Source of the DNA: Panorpa germanica
Lineage: Eukaryota; Arthropoda; Insecta; Mecoptera; Panorpidae
DNA: 64,000 bases
Direction of reading: 5' to 3'
NCBI GenBank assembly: GCA_963678705.1
Contig: OY783207.1
Location: forward strand, 21,550,001-21,614,000
Below are positions 1-12,357 of the stretch, one piece after another. The notes under the pieces are model-generated. The model made no database searches. It had not been told where the DNA came from and saw only the letters and a program-made list of their open reading frames with translations. Both the position numbers and the translations under genes were made by a program. Position 1 is the first letter of the stretch; every line of letters starts with the position of its first letter.

Positions 1-92
1 GAAAATTATCTTCCAGTGCAATGTTGATACTTACTAGTTTATCACAAGCTAATCTTAAGTTCATTTTTTTTTAAAACTTTAAACTTTAAACT

Positions 93-346
93 CCCAGTAA
101 ACATTTTGAAGTCACTTTGACATCATATTGAAGATGCGTCATGATTTTTTTGTCCAGAAAGAGTTCATTTATAGTTCAGTTTCTCACATTTTTTCATATA
201 AAATGTCTACTTTATCGGCTACAGATGGCGAAATTACTCCACCTGTCGGAATACAAATGAAGATAAAGTTGATGCGAACTATAATTGAAGTGAAATAGTG
301 ATAGAAACGTCACTAAATAGGGCACTTCACCAAATTGTTTACTGGG
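93..346. mobile_element. MITE, CCCAGTAAAC family, copy 1
   Basis: A 254-bp non-coding element starts CCCAGTAAACATTTTG and ends with the inverted form CAAATTGTTTACTGGG. An inverted copy of nearly the same length lies at 24503-24755, and a third with the same ends but a different interior at 2486-2790. It has no coding capacity, so it would be a non-autonomous DNA transposon. The superfamily is not determined because the target-site duplication is unclear. Confidence 0.8.
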
Positions 347-1139
347 CTTTAACTTTAATTTTAATCGATACACTACTGGTATTAAAGGGACTTTAGCATT
401 TATTATATATCTGAGTTCTGGTTGTCGTGAATTTAAATTTAGTTCTATCGTATTGGTATCGGTATCGGTGTCCATGATTCACTGAAATACAAACATAAAC
501 TGTATGCAGAACATACTCGTCACAAGCGATGTCGCCGATAGATCTCATTTGAACCGTATTGCAGCGTAAATACAAGCGATCTTAGGTATCCCCTGCAGTC
601 TGAGGCGGCTGTTTGCATTTACAAAGGTTCGGATAGGATATCGTTGTAGTAGTGGTAACGCTTGGATAAAATTCGCCTTTATTCGGTTCTAATGTGCGAG
701 GTAGTGCCGCCCGCATTCAGACGGCTTTGTAGCGTGCAGTCTGAGAGCTCCAGAGAGATCTCATTACATTTACATGGTTCGGATAGGTAAAGCGTAGTAG
801 CCCGTATACGTCAGGCAGAAATTCGCTTAAATACGGTGCCATACTGAGACAGGCCTTAGGTTCCTTTTCTACCTGGGATATGTTAAACTTTGGTAAATAA
901 GAAAACGTCAGGTTAAAAATATTAATTTAAATAATGGACGAAATATTTTTGGTCCTATTTTGATGAAAGTTGATCCTGGAAGAGTTCGATATTAGGTAGG
1001 AACATTTCTTAGATATTATCAGAAAGAGGTATTTATAATTAACAAATAGTAATTTGCTTCGTTTGCAATATCTTTCTGTGACATGTCATGTCATTAGATG
1101 AAAAAATTATTGAAGTAATGTCAAATCACTTTAACAAAC
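347..1139. other. non-coding stretch, no gene seen
   Basis: No conserved ORF or RNA gene is recognisable here. The subregion 580-850 is slightly richer in GC and has two loosely similar halves sharing a GGTTCGGATAGG motif near 629 and 777. This suggests a decayed duplicated or repeat-derived segment. Confidence 0.4.
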
Positions 1140-1454
1140 CTGAAACGTGTGACGTAATCGCGCTATGCTGGCTGTGAGACCTCGAGACAGGGCCCCCATG
1201 TTGATGTGAGGACACCAACGTATGCCCCATGACATGGCTGTCGGAATAACCAGCGTTAGCCTCGTACGTTCCTGTCCCCATAGTCGTCCCCGTGTGACCC
1301 GTATGACCTCCATAAGTAGTAACATATGGAGTAATATGAGTGGTCTGTAGATTACACAGTTGCTGAGTGGATGTGTTCTGTCCACGGAGCCTCCGAAGTA
1401 CTTCTTCCTCAGAATCCGATGAGCTATGACGATCATCATGTGAGAATCCTCGTG
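1140..1454 (-). CDS. internal exon of an unidentified gene
   Basis: On the minus strand this 315-bp block is open throughout and bounded by a good acceptor (CAAATTACAG at its 5' side) and a donor (CAG|GTTTGT at 1139-1138). Both borders are phase 1, so it is a symmetrical exon. The translation is low-complexity and polar: an acidic serine stretch (SSSDSEEE), then a region rich in His, Thr, Gly and Ser with HTGHTGTT-like motifs. The content is clearly unlike the AT-rich surroundings. I do not recognise the gene family. No neighbouring exon was found within the window, so the rest of the gene would lie to the left of position 1 or be separated by long introns. A chance ORF is possible but less likely given the splice signals and base composition. 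Confidence 0.5.
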
Positions 1455-2022
1455 CTGTAATTTGCCGTGACAATAATTAATAACACTTAAATAAAGAAAA
1501 GTTAAACCGTAATTGATTGCGAGTTAAGCGTTGAAACGTCTGCCATTAGGTTTTATGTCTTTCGTTAGGTGAGTCCTGCACGAAATGTTAGTAAATTGTA
1601 CGTATCATGTATCATGATATAAGCCAGGTTGATGCATGCACAAGGAATACCCACGTGGGGTATTAAAGGCCCAATACACACTGGAATATGTTGAGCTCGG
1701 CTTCAAACTGAGCACGCTCGCCAATCATACATGCTTGCAATCATTTAAGAAACAAATGCCGCGACCTTCACATTTTACTTAACTGCGACTTTGTGTCGCA
1801 TTGTGCGGATGTTTAGTTGGAACATTCTTTAGTTTTATTTTCAATAATTGTTTAAATTGTTTACCTCCACTTAATTTCATTTAATATTTTTTTTCTTTTA
1901 TTTAAATAAAGTAAAAATTATTATTAAAGGTATTAAATCATTTCATACAATGGTATAGGGAATATTAATTTTTAATAACATCAAGAAATTCTAAATTTTA
2001 AGCTAATTAGTTCTTGTGCCGT
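1455..2022. other. non-coding stretch, possible solo element end
   Basis: No gene is seen. Positions 1662-1700 (CAATACACACTGGAATATGT and following) resemble 15186-15225 (CATACACACTCGAATATGTT), so this is probably one terminus of an old DNA transposon present twice in the window. Confidence 0.35.
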
Positions 2023-2280
2023 AATGGGCTTGTGTCCCATGTCTTAATTTTTATAAAAGTATACTATATATTGATAAAGTGGGTTACTAGAACCTCAAAT
2101 GTTCAATTATTTTTTAAAATAACTGACGTTAAAATGCATTTCACGTCATACAAATATGGCCGACCATTTCTAGCGCTAAAACTACAATTCAAACTTTTAA
2201 TTGTTATATCTTCGTCAATATTTAGATATTTAATAAAATAGACACGTCAACAATTGAAAAATCGACCACTAAAATATGAC
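2023..2280 (+). mobile_element. MITE, ATGGGCTTGTGTCC family, internally deleted copy
   Basis: It begins AATGGGCTTGTGTCCCATG preceded by TA, follows the family consensus for about 100 bp, then jumps from the GTTCAATTATTTTTTAA block straight to AACTGACGTTAAAATGCATT. It ends without the distal terminal repeat at the ATCGACCACTAAAA motif. The full-length reference copy is 48914-49544. Confidence 0.85.
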
Positions 2281-2485
2281 AAGTAACATTAATTTTAAAT
2301 TTACAGTTATCTACAATATTTTAGAATAATACAAATTTGTGTTTTCACCAGTAGCGTTCCGAGATAAATGGATTAACCCCGCATAACACCCCGTTAATAT
2401 TATATTTATATTATATATGTGTTAATTTTGTAATATAATTATATATGCGTTTCGTACATCGTTAAATGTTAAACTGAACTATATG

Positions 2486-2790
2486 CCCCAGTAAACATTT
2501 GGTGAAATAGAATGGCTAGGTGAAGTTCTAGTCACTCGTACATTTCAATTCTAATGTTTCACAAGTTGGAACAACACACAGAAAGTCAATTTTAGTTCAA
2601 ATTGATTCCCTACCTGTCACAGGAGTCGCTTTTATTCAACAGTGAGCAGTCGTTGCGTCGTTTGTAACTCACAAAAGAGACTTTCCCTATGAACGACTGA
2701 ATACAACGCGACAAACGCGTTCATGACAAAAAAAAACTCATGAAAAGTATTAGAAATGAAATAGAATTTACTCCAAAATGTTTACTGGGG
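2486..2790. mobile_element. MITE, CCCAGTAAAC family, variant interior
   Basis: The ends are CCCCAGTAAACATTTGGTGA and CTCCAAAATGTTTACTGGGG, matching the termini of 93-346 and 24503-24755. The interior is different apart from a GACAAAAAAAAACTCATGA stretch. This is typical of non-autonomous families that share only terminal sequence. Confidence 0.75.
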
Positions 2791-3137
2791 TATAATGACA
2801 TCCAAGTTAGGGCTTGACTCATGCACAACAAAAGGCAATATTTCTTTTAAATCATGCATCCTAACAAATAAATTAACAATTCTTTATTATAAATGTTTGA
2901 ATAATTTACCTAAGATATTACCTAAACTTTTTGAGGCCGTGCTCTTGATTGGTAGAGGTTCGTCACAACAGGAAAATCCGATTGTATTAAAACACCATTT
3001 CTTGTTAATGTACAGTAAAAATACAAGCATCAATGCTACTAGTGCGAATGCAGCTCCAACAATAGCAGTGGCTTCCACGGGAACTGAAACAAATACAATA
3101 CAAATATTTATATTTATGATATTTATACTAATTACAA

Positions 3138-4252
3138 AATGGGCTTGTGTCCTATGTCTTAATTTCTATAAAAGTGTACCATATATTGATAAAGTGGGTT
3201 ACTAGAACCTCAAATGTCCAATTATTTTTTACTAACTCCTTATATGTTAAGAGATATTAACAATTAAAAAAGTCATTTTGTCTCTTTAATTATTAAAGGG
3301 ATTCAACGTTGTACACATTCCAAGTGCATGTGACATCACAATCCTTGTGTAAGGTTACCAACCTTACAGCTCATAAATCTCTGCTATATGTATTTATATA
3401 TCAAAATATCAAATATTATTTACAGCTATTTCAAGGAACAATCAAATTTCAATATTATGTCTGCCGTAACAGGGTTAAATAAAATAAAAACTTATTATTC
3501 TTTGACTTGACTTGATTATTTGACTACCAACAGCTACAAAATATTACCACAGCACTGACCTACTCAACAAATAACTGACGTTAAAATGCATTTCACGTCA
3601 TAGAAATATATCCGACCATTTCTAGCGCTAAAACTACAATTCAAACATTTAATTGATATATCTCTGTCAACATTTAGATATTTAATAAAACAGACACGCC
3701 AATACACATTTATTAACATCAATTTCAAGCAACAATTGAAAAATCGACTGAAAAATTGTAGTTTTAGCGCTAGAAATAATCGGCCATATTTGTATGACGT
3801 GAACTGCATTTTAACGTCAGTTATTTGTTGATTAGGTCAGTGCTGTGATAATGTTCTGTAGCTGTTGGTAGTCAAATAATCAAGTCAAATCAAAGAATAA
3901 TAAGTTTTTATTTTATTTAACCCTGCTAAGGCAGACATGATATTGAAATTTGATTGTTCCTTGAAATGGCTGTAAATAATATTTGATATTTTGCTATATA
4001 AATACATATAGCAGAGATTTATGAGCTGTAAGGTTGGTAACCTTACACACAGATTGTGATGTCACATGCACTTGGAATGTGTACAACGTAGAATCCCTTT
4101 AATAATTAAAGAGAAAAAATGACTTTTTTAAATGTTAATATCTCTTATAAAGAGTTATTAAAAAATAATTGAACATTTGAGGTTCTAGTTACCCACTTTA
4201 TCAATATATAGTACACTTTTATAGAATTTAAGACATAGAACACAAGCCCATT
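3138..4252. mobile_element. inverted dimer of the ATGGGCTTGTGTCC MITE
   Basis: One copy runs forward from AATGGGCTTGTGTCCTATG at 3138 to about 3749. A second copy begins at once in reverse and ends AACACAAGCCCATT at 4252. The two halves are inverted copies over about 500 bp, with the junction near 3750 where the distal ends of both copies are missing. The result is a fold-back of about 1.1 kb that could form a very long hairpin. No coding capacity is seen. Confidence 0.88.
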
Positions 4253-5300
4253 CCGGACCTCCTATTGGAACACCCTTTATATGATTACACGAAAAAAAAA
4301 AAGAAATTATGCTTGATAACTTTAGTGATTGATCTTTATATAACATGAATGTAGTAGATACGTTTAGATGTAAATGGTACATAAATACGTTTTGTGGGAT
4401 TATATGACATTGTACGTGTTCAACTATTAGGCATTATTGCAAGAAATATTTGAAGAGTCGACTTCTCCCGTTTGACCTGCGCGCAGATAGTGAAAACAGT
4501 AAAAACAGCTCAAACGAAAATAAACATTAGAACGCAATATATTTCACTTAAAACGTGAAATTAGCTTCCTTGTGTTGAGTAAAACTTAGAAACCTTATGA
4601 ATTGTTAAAGCGACAAGAAAAGCCCCAACGAATGGGGTATCAAAACAAAGATCCTGATAAAGGACAAAGTGAAAACAAACCCCTGGATAACTCTTGAATA
4701 GGCGGTGCAGGGCTATGGTGTGAGAATGAAGATGAACGGTGGAGAATGGGATAGGTGGTGGGAGGGAGTGACAGCATGCCAACCACTTGCTGGATTCTGC
4801 AGGGAAGTTCGGAAGGTCTGCTGCTGTACTGGTCTGGTTGTGGGAAATCGCAATACACATAAATATAGAAGCGCTGCTTTATAGGTGGTGGCGGTCGCCG
4901 GTGGCTGCCTGACGTGGCACAGAAACATGAAACGAATGTAGGTCAAATGCGTACGTATGTCTGTGTGTGTGTACTGTTTGTCCATGCGTGTGAACTTACC
5001 ATAAATTTATATTGGTAAAAACTTTATTGTAATATACAAAATTAATATAAATCGTACCCTTGAGGGGTTCAGTTTTGTGTAAAGAGTTAATGGACATTGA
5101 CATTTTCCATGACAACAAATGGCGTACATCGTACGACATCAACGATAATGTTGCTGAAAAACGCACTGCGACAAACTGAAGAACAAAGTCAATGATAAAC
5201 ATGGAACATGAAACAGAAGACATGGTTTGAGCAAAGGGCGAACGTAAATGTAATGTTGATGGGGTGTTTTGGTGACCTGCAGCTTCGCCTGGCTTCACAC
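4253..5300. other. non-coding stretch, no gene seen
   Basis: Several minus-strand reading frames of 70-100 codons overlap between 4561 and 5298. None shows family motifs, and three different frames are open over the same DNA, which argues for chance. No RNA gene is seen. Confidence 0.4.
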
Positions 5301-6030
5301 GATATTGTACTGCACGTTTTTTACAGTATTCGATTCTAAACGTATAATCAGCGGGATCACACGGTCAATTTTTATTAGTAAAAACGTATAGTTGCAGTTT
5401 TCATAAGACAAAATAAATGTACTAAAATGAAGTTTGCTATATGTTTAAGGTAAGTAGAGAAATAAAAAACAGTTTTATCAATTTCATTAATTTTGAATAG
5501 GACGAATAAACAGAGTTCGGACTTTGAAGCGAAGGTATTGTTGTTAGATTTGTACTGCTAGAATTTATAGTAGCCGAATTATTGTTCATTTGGAATTCTT
5601 GGATAAAATATTGTTTGTGACACCGTTTGAGTTGCAACGCGATTATTATATAGTTCAATAGTTCTATCCCGCAAACCTGGCTTTTGTTCCACCAAAGAAA
5701 TCAATAAATCATTATCTATAAATCATCAAACATTTTCTAATAATAAACTTGAAATATGTGCAAATGATACTTCAGCACTAAACACTTTTTCGGTTATTAT
5801 TCGATAAATGTCACGCCGTTTGACAGATACCGTATAATATTATGCACCACTGCAAGCCGAATTTGCTTGACAAGTCTCGCGAGTATTCGATAAACGTGTT
5901 TAGCTGTGTACGTTTTTTGCAGTACAAACATCATGTGAATGGTTCTTTATAAATAATTGCGCCACTGTTTATTCGATAACATTTATACTGCAAGAAAAAC
6001 GTGTACTACAATGCTTTGTGTAACCAGCCC
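5301..6030. mobile_element. probable MITE with long terminal inverted repeats
   Basis: The left end (ATTGTACTGCACGTTTTTTA and following, about 5306-5345) matches the reverse complement of the right end (about 5985-6027, CATTGTAGTACACGTTTTTC when reversed). A subterminal inverted copy of the same motif with a CGTTTTTTGCAGTA core lies at 5900-5930. There is no coding sequence. The exact borders are uncertain. Confidence 0.55.
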
Positions 6031-8159
6031 TGCACTATATAGTTTAATATTGACTCTTTACTTCATAACATATTTTTTTAAGATTTTAATTACCAGAGAC
6101 TATTACAATCTGTCCTGTTTAGAGGACATTCAGTGATATAAAGTGTTAGGGTCGACTCATCCCTCAATTTCAATAGATTCTAGAATCTGATTACTTCGTT
6201 AATAGGTCTTGAGGTAACTTCCTTTTCAGTCTGCGTACTACCGAATTATTGGACATGACACAGCTGGTCAAATTGTTTGGATGTTCAAGTATTCCTTCTA
6301 AGATTTGGTTCTAAGTACTATTTCTTCATTAAATGTGGATATTTTCAGATCGCGATGTATTACATTATTAGGTACAAACCATGGAGCATTTGTGACAATC
6401 CTTAGCATTTTAGATTTAGATCTTTGAAAATAGAGCTAGATGCAGTACCTCATAGCTGGATACAGTTAGACCTTATTGGTTTAAGTATGGATTTGTAAAG
6501 TAGGAGTTTATTGTCGGTACATCTTCAGCAATTGTAGACTTAGCTGCTTTTTCTTTCTAAATACATTCTTCTTCCAAATAAGTCTCCTGTCTAAGTGCCT
6601 CACCTACTTGACATGGTCAGCCTGTGGTATTTTGTTTAGTTTGATATTTGAGCAGTTTTGCTTCGCTGGTCTTGATTCTCCAATTCTTCACCATGAAGAT
6701 TATTTGTCCTGATTTTTCTGTAGTATCTCTTCTATACTAGAGGATAAGTTTAAATTGTGTTAGCAGGATAAAATGAAAGTGAAGGCAAGCGTCCTCTAGG
6801 CCACATCGAATACATTGGAATTAAAGTGTAAACATTAAAATGAGGAAAATACTGAGACAGCAACTAAGATCGAGTAATTTTCTGAAGCAATGATCGTTGA
6901 AATGCTGCCAATGTTGGCAGTAATGAAACGTAGGAGAAAAGTGAAGCGCGAGGAAAGCGTATGCAGCATTAACAAAAGAGTTGTTTATTAAACCAACTCG
7001 CACTGAAACGCAATAAGTCGCATTAATAACGACTTCCCCTTCGCTTTCCTTCTCTATCACATTATATTTATTATAAATCTAATGCCTTCTTCTACTGCTT
7101 TCCGTGCTGAACTGTGTCGCTTATCATTACCTTAATTATACGGATACATATGGTATTTATGTAGTATGCTACTAATAGTATACTGATGACAAGTCGCATG
7201 CTATTTATAAGACATTTATTTACATTCACAGATGTTAATAGCACATCATATTTCACCCGCAGCACAGATACCGTGCTATAAGTTCGACCGGGTTGCGCAT
7301 TCTGAAATCAATCAATTTTCTTGAGAATAGTATGATGTTATGCTACCTACTAGCATGCGTTTCAGCATCATAAAGATAAGCGTCCACCGATCTCCATTAG
7401 AAGCATTAACTTATCGTTTCAAACACTCAGGTTCTGTTCATTATATTTGAGAAAACACTTCATATTTTTAAATTTAGAGTTTAGTTCCTTGTTTTTTCTA
7501 GTCTTATCTTAATTATAACTAATACCTATTAAAGTCATTAATTTAAATGTAACAAGTATGTATGTTGGTTTGATAACAGATATCATATAATGTATCTAAC
7601 ACATTGAACAATCTACGTTTCATAAGGACAATGTGTTAAAAACATTCCACGACTAATAACTACGGAGCCTTGTATCTAAATCAGAATGAACTGGTCTGCG
7701 TCTGCAGTACTGCTCCTCTCACCCTCTTCCCCACAGTACTCCCCGTCGCTATGGAGTATCGGAGCCGTACGACGGGCGCCAACTGCCCTGGATTCGTGAA
7801 TGAGTTGATTCAAGAAGGGATGAATGCACTTGTAATATTGAAATTATATTACACATGTATGGAAACACGTAGCAACAGTTCGCTGGCTGAAAATTTACAT
7901 CATCGAAGGCTTCCGTTGGACCGGAGTGAAGTGAGTGGATTAGGCGGGTTATTTGAAATAAATAAATTAATATTTTCGTTAGTACAGAGACTACAGAGCA
8001 TACGAATATGATAGTATGACCGCCAATTCAACATTTGATTGATTTTAATGAGCGATGAAAATTTGGCCGTGTTTATTAAGACATTTATTTATTTACACCA
8101 TTTTATTTTGTTGCCTTTATCGTATGTAGCAGTAGTCAACAAAGTTCAACTCCGAGTCT
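6031..8159. other. non-coding stretch, no gene seen
   Basis: No ORF with recognisable motifs. A plus-strand frame at 7670-8011 is slightly richer in GC around 7690-7800, but it has no similarity I can name and no clear splice context. Confidence 0.35.
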
Positions 8160-8452
8160 AATGGTCTTGTGTCCTCATTTTTTAGTGGTCGATTTTTCAA
8201 TTGTTGATTGAAATTGATGTTGATATTGATAAATGTGTATTGGCGTGTCTATTTTATTAAATATCTAAATGTTGATGGAGTTTTAGCGCTAGATATGGTC
8301 GGCCATTTGTATGACGTGAAAATGTATTGTATAGGTCAGTTATTTATTGAGTAGGTCAGTGCTGTGGTAATGTTTTGTTGCTGTTGGTAGTTGAAATAAT
8401 CAAGTTAAGTTAAGAATAATAAGTTTTTATTTTATTTAACCCTGTTACAGCA
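8160..8452 (-). mobile_element. MITE, ATGGGCTTGTGTCC family, truncated copy
   Basis: It begins AATGGTCTTGTGTCCTCATT, continues through the family motifs TTTTAGTGGTCGATTTTTCA and GTAGGTCAGTGCTGTGGTAA, and stops inside TTTATTTAACCCTGTTA. The second half of the element is missing. Confidence 0.85.
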
Positions 8453-9689
8453 TCTTCGTATTGCTTAAGTAAAATATTACATTCAAGTACATTCGTATTT
8501 TGTCTTTAGCGAGTATACACAACCTGTCCCAAAATTTCCCAAGGTGGACCTGCCCATGACTTCTCGAGAAAAAAAAATGTATCTCATTTTGTTTTGAAAT
8601 TACAAAAAAAAAATTAAAATCTTGCGAAAATTGAAACACCTTAAGATGATTTTAACTGCTATGACCACAATTTTGAAAATATTTTTGATTTTTTTTTGTA
8701 TCGGTAACCTAAGTAGCACTGCTATCCATCACAATCATTAAAAATCCCAGAATGCCTGTAGCTTTTACACAAAAATCAATCCAAATTATTTTTCTCTCTA
8801 AATTTTTTATAGATTTTATAGATATTCAGTCCACTTTAACTCATCGTGGTGCAAAAAAAAAGTATGAACACTACTATGGTAAGTTTTTTTTAAAATTGGC
8901 GCAACTATTCAAGATTCCAAAATGGTATAATACTCCAGGAAAACTAGTAATAAAAAAAAATTATGCATATTATTTCTAAACAAGAACCAAATTTAATAAA
9001 TTGTTGTTGTTGATAGTTATCACTTTTACAACACCCAAAATAGGTTTTTTATTGTTAAATAAATTTATTACATTATTTACATTACAGTAAATGTTCAAAT
9101 TGTTTCCCATCGGCTTTAATACAGGCATGACACCGCCTTAAAAGAGATAGTTTTATTCGGCGTACATATCGTCTTCTTTTGATATGATCTGCAATCTAAG
9201 CGATTTTTTGACGAAGCGACCTTTCTCGGGCAAAAGTTTCAGGTTTGGAGAAGCTTCAGCGTTACTGTCATGTATAAATGTTACTGTCATTTATTTACAA
9301 GTCATTAAGGGATAGAGTCCGGAAGCAGGTTAATCCGTCACTGATCCTGATTTAATTTGATGATCTTGGGGGTACCAGACAATTTTACCATTATTAAGTT
9401 TAGTTTTTATATTATTTAGGAATCGATAGATTCATCAATTACTTCGAAACCAACCTGGAGCGTCCTGATAAGAGTCTCATCACCTCATTGCATAACAAAC
9501 ATGACCTAGTATCACAGATTATTCAAAACATAAAGTTGATAGAGCACAAGCGACTATCCGAGAGATTTATATAGCAAAGAATCATTTGATACTCCGTAAA
9601 ATAAATGATTTATCTTGAGTTGACACGTCTGTTGCTGGTATAGCCGTTGTTTTGGGGACCCCATAGACCATAGACGAGTCTGACATGAG
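8453..9689. other. non-coding stretch, no gene seen
   Basis: AT-rich sequence with short A and T runs. No conserved ORF, RNA gene or element terminus was recognised. Confidence 0.35.
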
Positions 9690-9975
9690 GAACACCCCTC
9701 GGCGCCCACGCATAGTGGGTACAGCCTGTCTCGTGTGCCGCTACCGCTCTACCCGCGTTCGCGTTCTCGTTCGCGTTGTCGATCGATTTGCCCCGCTCTG
9801 TGGTGTGCTACTCTCTTTCTCTCTCTCTGTGTACACCGTCCTCTGTCGGTGTGGATGGCCAAGTCCATGGTTCTTGTCGTTCGCCCTGTTGCCCTGTGTG
9901 AACCGTAGTCGACAACGCCGGCGGGATGGGGAGGAGGGCATAGCAGCGCCTGTTGTGTATGCAACGTGCATTATT
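9690..9975. promoter_or_regulatory. CG-rich island, possible promoter or first exon
   Basis: This stretch of almost 300 bp stands out from the AT-rich surroundings by its many CpG dinucleotides, for example CGCGTTCGCGTTCTCGTTCG near 9760. It also has a GAGA-type tract (CTCTCTTTCTCTCTCTCTGT). Several reading frames are open on both strands, as expected of GC-rich non-coding DNA, and none has recognisable motifs. Such islands often mark promoters and 5' exons, but no attached gene could be identified. Confidence 0.4.
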
Positions 9976-10239
9976 CACTAAATCGGAGCAACTGCATGTT
10001 GTATAACAAGTTACAACACGAATAGCTTTACCATGATCTGCTCTGACACGGATTTGGACTCGCACTGATCGCAAAAACGATTTAAGTACAAGTTGTTTTC
10101 AAATACGATAACTTCTTTTTCTTCTTTCTTCACTTCTTTTAAAAGAGGAACGGGGAAAAGATACAAAATAATTGCATGTAACATCAGAATATTTATTAGA
10201 ACCATTCACTTAGGCTCTCACATTGGAATAGATTGCATC

Positions 10240-10335
10240 CGACTTTGGAAGAGTATTATAAGAGTGTGTAGGATGTACTGGGGTTCTTTCGCATTAGCAT
10301 ACTTTATTATGAACGCAAGATTCTACTTTAAAGTT
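10240..10335 (+). repeat. solo terminus of a MITE
   Basis: GTAGGATGTACTGGGGTTCT followed by TTCGCATTAGCATACTTTAT matches the terminal repeat of the element at 32708-33058, and less well 58860-58925. No partner terminus was found nearby, so this is a fragment. Confidence 0.55.
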
Positions 10336-10789
10336 TATCAATACGACACCTGTTGTAAATGTTGCAATGTGTAAATGGAAATGTTGTAAAATTATGAAGA
10401 ATAAAATAAAAGTGAAATTAAACAATAAAAATACTAGAATTCAATATAATTCAATACTTAGTTCAAGAATTAATCTTGAATATTTGGTTGGACAAAAAGT
10501 GTCAATATCTTCCAAGCTGGAGCAATTGGATTTACATTTTAGGCAAGAGTTTATAGAAACATTATTCAGGTACACATAACAAAAAAAAATTTAAAAAAAG
10601 TTAAGATTTGTAGCAACAGGAATGAAAAGACTGTCACAGGGAGCAGAGTTTCTCGGTTTAACAGTAATGTTTTCTAGTTTCGCGAGAATGCGAGGCCTCT
10701 CCAACAGCGAGGTCCCGGGCGGTTGTCCTGCTTGCCATCCCCTAAGGCCGCCTCTGATTTCATGCTATGCACTACACAATAACCGTGTG

Positions 10790-11095
10790 ATAGGCCACGT
10801 TCACACTTGCGTGTCCAAGTCCAAACATTTGGTTTTTATGTTTGAAGACACATGTGTGGACAAAGTTCGTGCTTGTTCGGCTAATATTTGGAATCCGTGC
10901 ACAACAACAACCATTTTGGATTTAGTATCGTTAAAATAGAATAGATCAACTTATTTTATTTAAATGAATGTGTCAGATAAGACAAATGTTCGGGTGTTGA
11001 ATATTTGTCATTTTTAGAACAAGTGGTCCACTTAATCTCAAATAATTTGTCAACACCACAAAGAATCGAACACGCAAATGTGAACGCGGCAATAG
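10790..11095. mobile_element. MITE with GGCCACGTTCACACTTGCGTGT ends
   Basis: The left end at 10793 (TAGGCCACGTTCACACTTGC) is repeated inverted at the right end (CACGCAAATGTGAACGCGGC, about 11070-11090). The same terminus with about 80 bp of internal sequence recurs inverted at 59300-59385. There is no coding sequence, although a chance frame overlaps its left half. Confidence 0.65.
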
Positions 11096-11308
11096 GTGGT
11101 CAACTGCATAGCAATTCAATTTCTTGGTGAGGTTAAGTAGTCGTAAGTATGACGAATTATTAAAAGAAAATTAAAAGTCGTATTCAAAAGCCACACTTTA
11201 CCGGTACAAGGTACGTAATTAGTAATTAAGAAAGCATCCCAATTAACCACCCAAAATGCCACTGATCCTCAAAACCCTTCAGTGCTCGCAAAGCGTTTAT
11301 GTTCTGCA

Positions 11309-11362
11309 CGGCGCACCACGCCGTAGAACCGTAGACCTCGTAGAGCCGTAGACCCGTAGAAC
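11309..11362 (+). repeat. CGTAG-core short tandem array
   Basis: Six tightly spaced copies of a motif with a CCGTAGA-like core, at a spacing of about 8 bp: CGCCGTAGAACCGTAGACCT, then CGTAGAG, CCGTAGAC and CCGTAGAA. Related arrays lie at 21248-21290 and 27943-28060. Confidence 0.7.
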
Positions 11363-12357
11363 CAGGGAGTCATAGTCTTCCGTTTCAGAGAACTTTCAAG
11401 TAAAATTATTTCGCTTTTTAATTAGATTTTCTGTTGCCCTATTTTAATTAAAATTATAAAAAACAATTACAATTGAAATGACTTTGATCACATGTTTCTG
11501 TGTTTGTAATTTACTGGACCGGAATTCAGGAATTTCATTTTAAATTGCAAAATAACTCTCTTTGTCCTCTTGTCGTTTGAAAAGGAAGGAGAACGGGCGA
11601 AGGGCAAAGGAGAGGTGCTTGAAAACGTCTCCAAAAGTGTGAAGAATTAAATAAACTGCTCTTTGCTGATATTTGGGGGGAAAAATATCATTTTACCAGG
11701 AAAAAATCCGGAATTTTTTCGTAGGTCAGTGATCGGCACGTGCTTGCGCCTCGGGAGCCACGTGCAGCTTTTCGTATGTGAATAGCAATATGGCTACATA
11801 CAATTGACGAAAAAAAGGTTATTCTAGATGTGACATGCCATATTTTGCTTACTTTTCTGATTTCATTTGATTAGATACGAGTACAATTGATTTTATGTGA
11901 AGATAAAAAACGTAATTTAAGATTTGGCTTTCCAAAGAAATCTAAATCGTTGAAAACCGTTATTGGTTCTTTTAACTGTCGTAGGTCATTCTATTTTTAT
12001 TAATAAGGCATCTTATATATATGTAGGTGTTGGAACATTTTTACGACCTTAAAAGATATTTATTTGCAACGGTATTACCAAGTGGACACAAACTCAAACC
12101 TAGTTTTATTGTTTTTAAAAGTTTTTACAAAAAAAAAAAATATATAAGTGATTTATTATTAAAAAGTTACTGAAAAGTTAATAGTGCACTTGTGGCTACC
12201 AGCATGAACAATGACACGGATTATTTATGATGTAGTGAATAAAAAAATGATGGATCAAACTCTACGACCATTTGGGAAGATTAACATTGAGTGTGCCTTA
12301 CTTGTTGTACTTATTTTTTAACTATTCTTTTCTCTTTTGATCACTACATCTTATACA
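11363..12357. other. non-coding stretch, no gene seen
   Basis: No conserved ORF. Short purine-rich (11580-11620) and T-rich runs only. Confidence 0.35.

Noticed and set aside
4561-5298. Several overlapping minus-strand frames
   Set aside because: Different frames open over the same DNA, no motifs, no splice context; chance.
7670-8011. Plus-strand frame of 113 codons
   Set aside because: The GC-richer start made it tempting, but there are no recognisable motifs and its second half is ordinary AT-rich sequence.
10622-10939. Plus-strand frame of 105 codons
   Set aside because: Its second half is the left end of a MITE whose terminus recurs at 59300.
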